6,963 nt of DNA from Rhodobacteraceae bacterium UBA996 (lineage in GTDB: Bacteria; Pseudomonadota; Alphaproteobacteria; Rhodobacterales; Rhodobacteraceae). The notes below the pieces were generated by a model. The model saw nothing but the letters and a program-made list of their open reading frames with translations, made no database searches and was not told the DNA's origin. Each line of letters starts with the position of its first letter. Positions within the stretch are counted from its first letter, which is position 1. The stretch is from assembly GCA_002291955.1 (NCBI GenBank), contig DBBA01000389.1, positions 1 through 6,963 of the forward strand. The letters are read 5' to 3'. This document shows, piece after piece, positions 5,955-6,963 of this stretch. The position numbers were made by a program, and so were the translations under genes.

Positions 5955-6728
5955 ATGGACGATCCGACACCCCCACCCGTTGCCGCGGGTCCGGCGATTG
6001 CCGCGACCTGCCACGGGGTTGCGGTGCCCATGTCGCCGTTCCTGACGCCCCGGCGGATCGAACGGATCGCCGCCGCCCGCTACGAAGGCGAGGAGATCGC
6101 GGGCGCGCTCGCCCTCGTGCGGCCCGGCGACCGGGTGCTGGAACTGGGCGCGGGACTGGGGATCGTCGGCGCCGTCATCGCCGCGCGCCGCGCGCCCGCC
6201 CGCATGGTCAGCTACGAGGCCAACCCCACCCTGATCCCCCACATCCGCGCGCTGCACGTCGCAAACGGCCTGACCGGGCGGATCGACCTGCGGCAGGCCG
6301 TGCTGATGGCGGGCAACAGCGGCCCCGCGACCGTCCCGTTCCACCTGCACGCCAGCTACCTCGGCTCGTCCCTGACGGGGCAGGGCACCCGCGTGGACGT
6401 GCCGGTGCACCGCTGGGGGCCGGTGATGGCCGACCTTCGGCCCGATGTCCTGGTCTGCGACATCGAAGGGGGCGAACACGACCTGCTCGCCACCGCCGAC
6501 CTGTCCGGCGTCCGCGCCGTGGTGATCGAGTTCCATCCGAACGGCTACGGCGTCCCCGCGATGCGCGCGCTCAAGCGGCACCTGCGGTCGGGCGGGCTGG
6601 CCCCGGTCAGCGGACTGTCGTCCCGCACCGTCTGGTCCGCGTCCCGCGATCCGGCCGACCACGCCGCGACAGGGTCGCCGGATGCGAAAAGGCCCGGCGC
6701 GGGGCCGGGCCTTTCCGAAACCGATTGA
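5955..6728 (+). CDS. FkbM-family SAM-dependent methyltransferase
   Basis: FkbM-family enzymes transfer a methyl group from S-adenosylmethionine, usually to a hydroxyl of a sugar, polyketide or other small molecule. The 257-residue protein shows the SAM-binding motif RVLELGAGLGIVG (60-72), the acidic ribose-binding residue E88 in SYEANP, the family hallmark DVLVCDIEGGEHDLL (164-178) and VVIEFHPNGYG (189-199). The segment GVAVPMSPFLTPRRIERIAAARYEGEE (21-47) also fits relatives, which favours the ATG at 5955 over one at 6030; the ribosome binding site at 5955 is weak. Conserved sequence ends near R231. The last 26 residues look like an unrelated tail and partly coincide with a terminator-like hairpin (6688-6714), so the natural stop may have been lost. 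It may be co-transcribed with the ParA gene. Substrate is not predictable; no glycan or polyketide genes are nearby. Confidence 0.88.
   Translation: MDDPTPPPVAAGPAIAATCHGVAVPMSPFLTPRRIERIAAARYEGEEIAGALALVRPGDRVLELGAGLGIVGAVIAARRAPARMVSYEANPTLIPHIRALHVANGLTGRIDLRQAVLMAGNSGPATVPFHLHASYLGSSLTGQGTRVDVPVHRWGPVMADLRPDVLVCDIEGGEHDLLATADLSGVRAVVIEFHPNGYGVPAMRALKRHLRSGGLAPVSGLSSRTVWSASRDPADHAATGSPDAKRPGAGPGLSETD
6688..6714. terminator. Bidirectional intrinsic terminator between FkbM gene and cold-shock gene
   Basis: An 11-bp perfect stem (AAAGGCCCGGC with GCCGGGCCTTT) encloses the five-base loop GCGGG. On the minus strand the stem ends in a run of four T (complement of 6690-6687), the better terminator side, serving the cold-shock gene. 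On the plus strand it ends TTTCC. Unusually, it lies entirely inside the FkbM reading frame (codons 245-253), 12 bases before that frame's stop codon. Confidence 0.8.
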
Positions 6729-6768
6729 TCAGGGCCGCACGACCTTCGAAGGATCGGGCCCCGACCCC

Positions 6769-6963
6769 TCAGGCCAGCGCGAGGTTCGTTGCCGACTCGC
6801 GGCCGTCACGGCCGGCTTCGATGTCGAACGTCACCTTCTGGCCGTCGTTCAGGCCACGCAGACCCGCACGCTCCACCGCCGAGATATGCACGAACACGTC
6901 CTTGCGGCCGCCTTCCGGCTCGATGAAGCCGAAACCCTTGGTCGCGTTGAACCACTTCACGGT
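6769..6963 (-). CDS. cspA: Cold-shock domain protein (CspA family), first residues beyond window edge
   Basis: Small cold-shock proteins bind single-stranded RNA and DNA and act as RNA chaperones, melting structures that block translation at low temperature or in stress. The visible 64 residues read TVKWFNATKGFGFIEPEGG and onward, with RNP1 KGFGFI and RNP2 DVFVHI on the nucleic-acid-binding face and the usual end of a one-domain protein of about 68 residues. The GTG at 6960 is the valine of the conserved GTVKWFN, not a start; the true start, probably encoding M-A-x-G, lies just past the right edge. The upstream untranslated region and any cold-responsive leader are not visible. It converges on the FkbM gene and shares the hairpin at 6688-6714. 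Alphaproteobacteria usually have several paralogues, so which csp this is cannot be said. Confidence 0.93.
   Translation of the reverse strand, partial: TVKWFNATKGFGFIEPEGGRKDVFVHISAVERAGLRGLNDGQKVTFDIEAGRDGRESATNLALA

Noticed and set aside
5245..5976. 243-codon minus-strand frame opposite the ParA gene
   Set aside because: It is a shadow of the conserved ParA coding sequence, with no recognisable motif and His/Arg/Gly-rich composition.
5793..6662. 289-codon minus-strand frame opposite the FkbM gene
   Set aside because: It is antisense to a gene with clear SAM-binding and FkbM motifs, and shows no domain of its own.
6742..6751. Palindrome CCTTCGAAGG between the FkbM and cold-shock genes
   Set aside because: It is ten bases with no loop and lies after a clear terminator; too short to assign a function.
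1..6963. CRISPR array, insertion sequence or phage genes
   Set aside because: No regularly spaced direct repeats, transposase or integrase-like frames, or terminal inverted repeats were seen on either strand.

Overview
The window is a very GC-rich chromosomal segment with strong G/C preference at third codon positions. It looks like an alphaproteobacterium of the Rhodobacterales type (Rhodobacter/Paracoccus relatives). This rests on the OxyR, KatG and MetH sequences, a cold-shock protein read as TVKWFNATKGFGFIEPEGG, and CCCCGGA-N5-TCCGGGG palindromes between genes. The genus is an inference from protein character; no search was run.

Layout, left to right. Minus strand, 434 to beyond the left edge: the N-terminal 144 residues of cobalamin-dependent methionine synthase (metH). 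Minus strand, 1779-529: a complete type-2 glycerate kinase (MOFRL family). Minus strand, 4164-1996: a complete bifunctional catalase-peroxidase, katG. Plus strand, 4315-5211: the peroxide sensor oxyR, divergent from katG across a 150-bp control region. Plus strand, 5275-5907: a short ParA/MinD-type ATPase with no ParB partner in view. Plus strand, 5955-6728: an FkbM-family methyltransferase. Minus strand, right edge to 6769: a cold-shock protein lacking only its first few residues.

How the genes work together. The clear functional unit is oxyR-katG. OxyR has both redox cysteines (C200 and C209) and presumably senses hydrogen peroxide and activates katG. The region between them holds an 11-bp perfect inverted repeat and a second palindrome of LysR T-N11-A form that covers the oxyR -10 hexamer and start codon. 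Together these suggest divergent activation and autoregulation, and an oxyR mRNA that begins at or next to its AUG. The kinase and metH lie in tandem with no obvious terminator between them and may share a transcript. Two strong hairpins separate katG from the kinase. ParA and FkbM are 47 bp apart and may be co-transcribed from a promoter just after oxyR; their functional link is unknown. FkbM and the cold-shock gene converge on an 11-bp-stem hairpin that lies inside the end of the FkbM reading frame.

Most of the window is ordinary housekeeping and stress-response content, and I see no convincing new multi-gene system. The points most worth checking are the leaderless, self-overlapped oxyR start, a tRNA T-arm-like remnant in the katG leader, and the terminator inside the FkbM reading frame.
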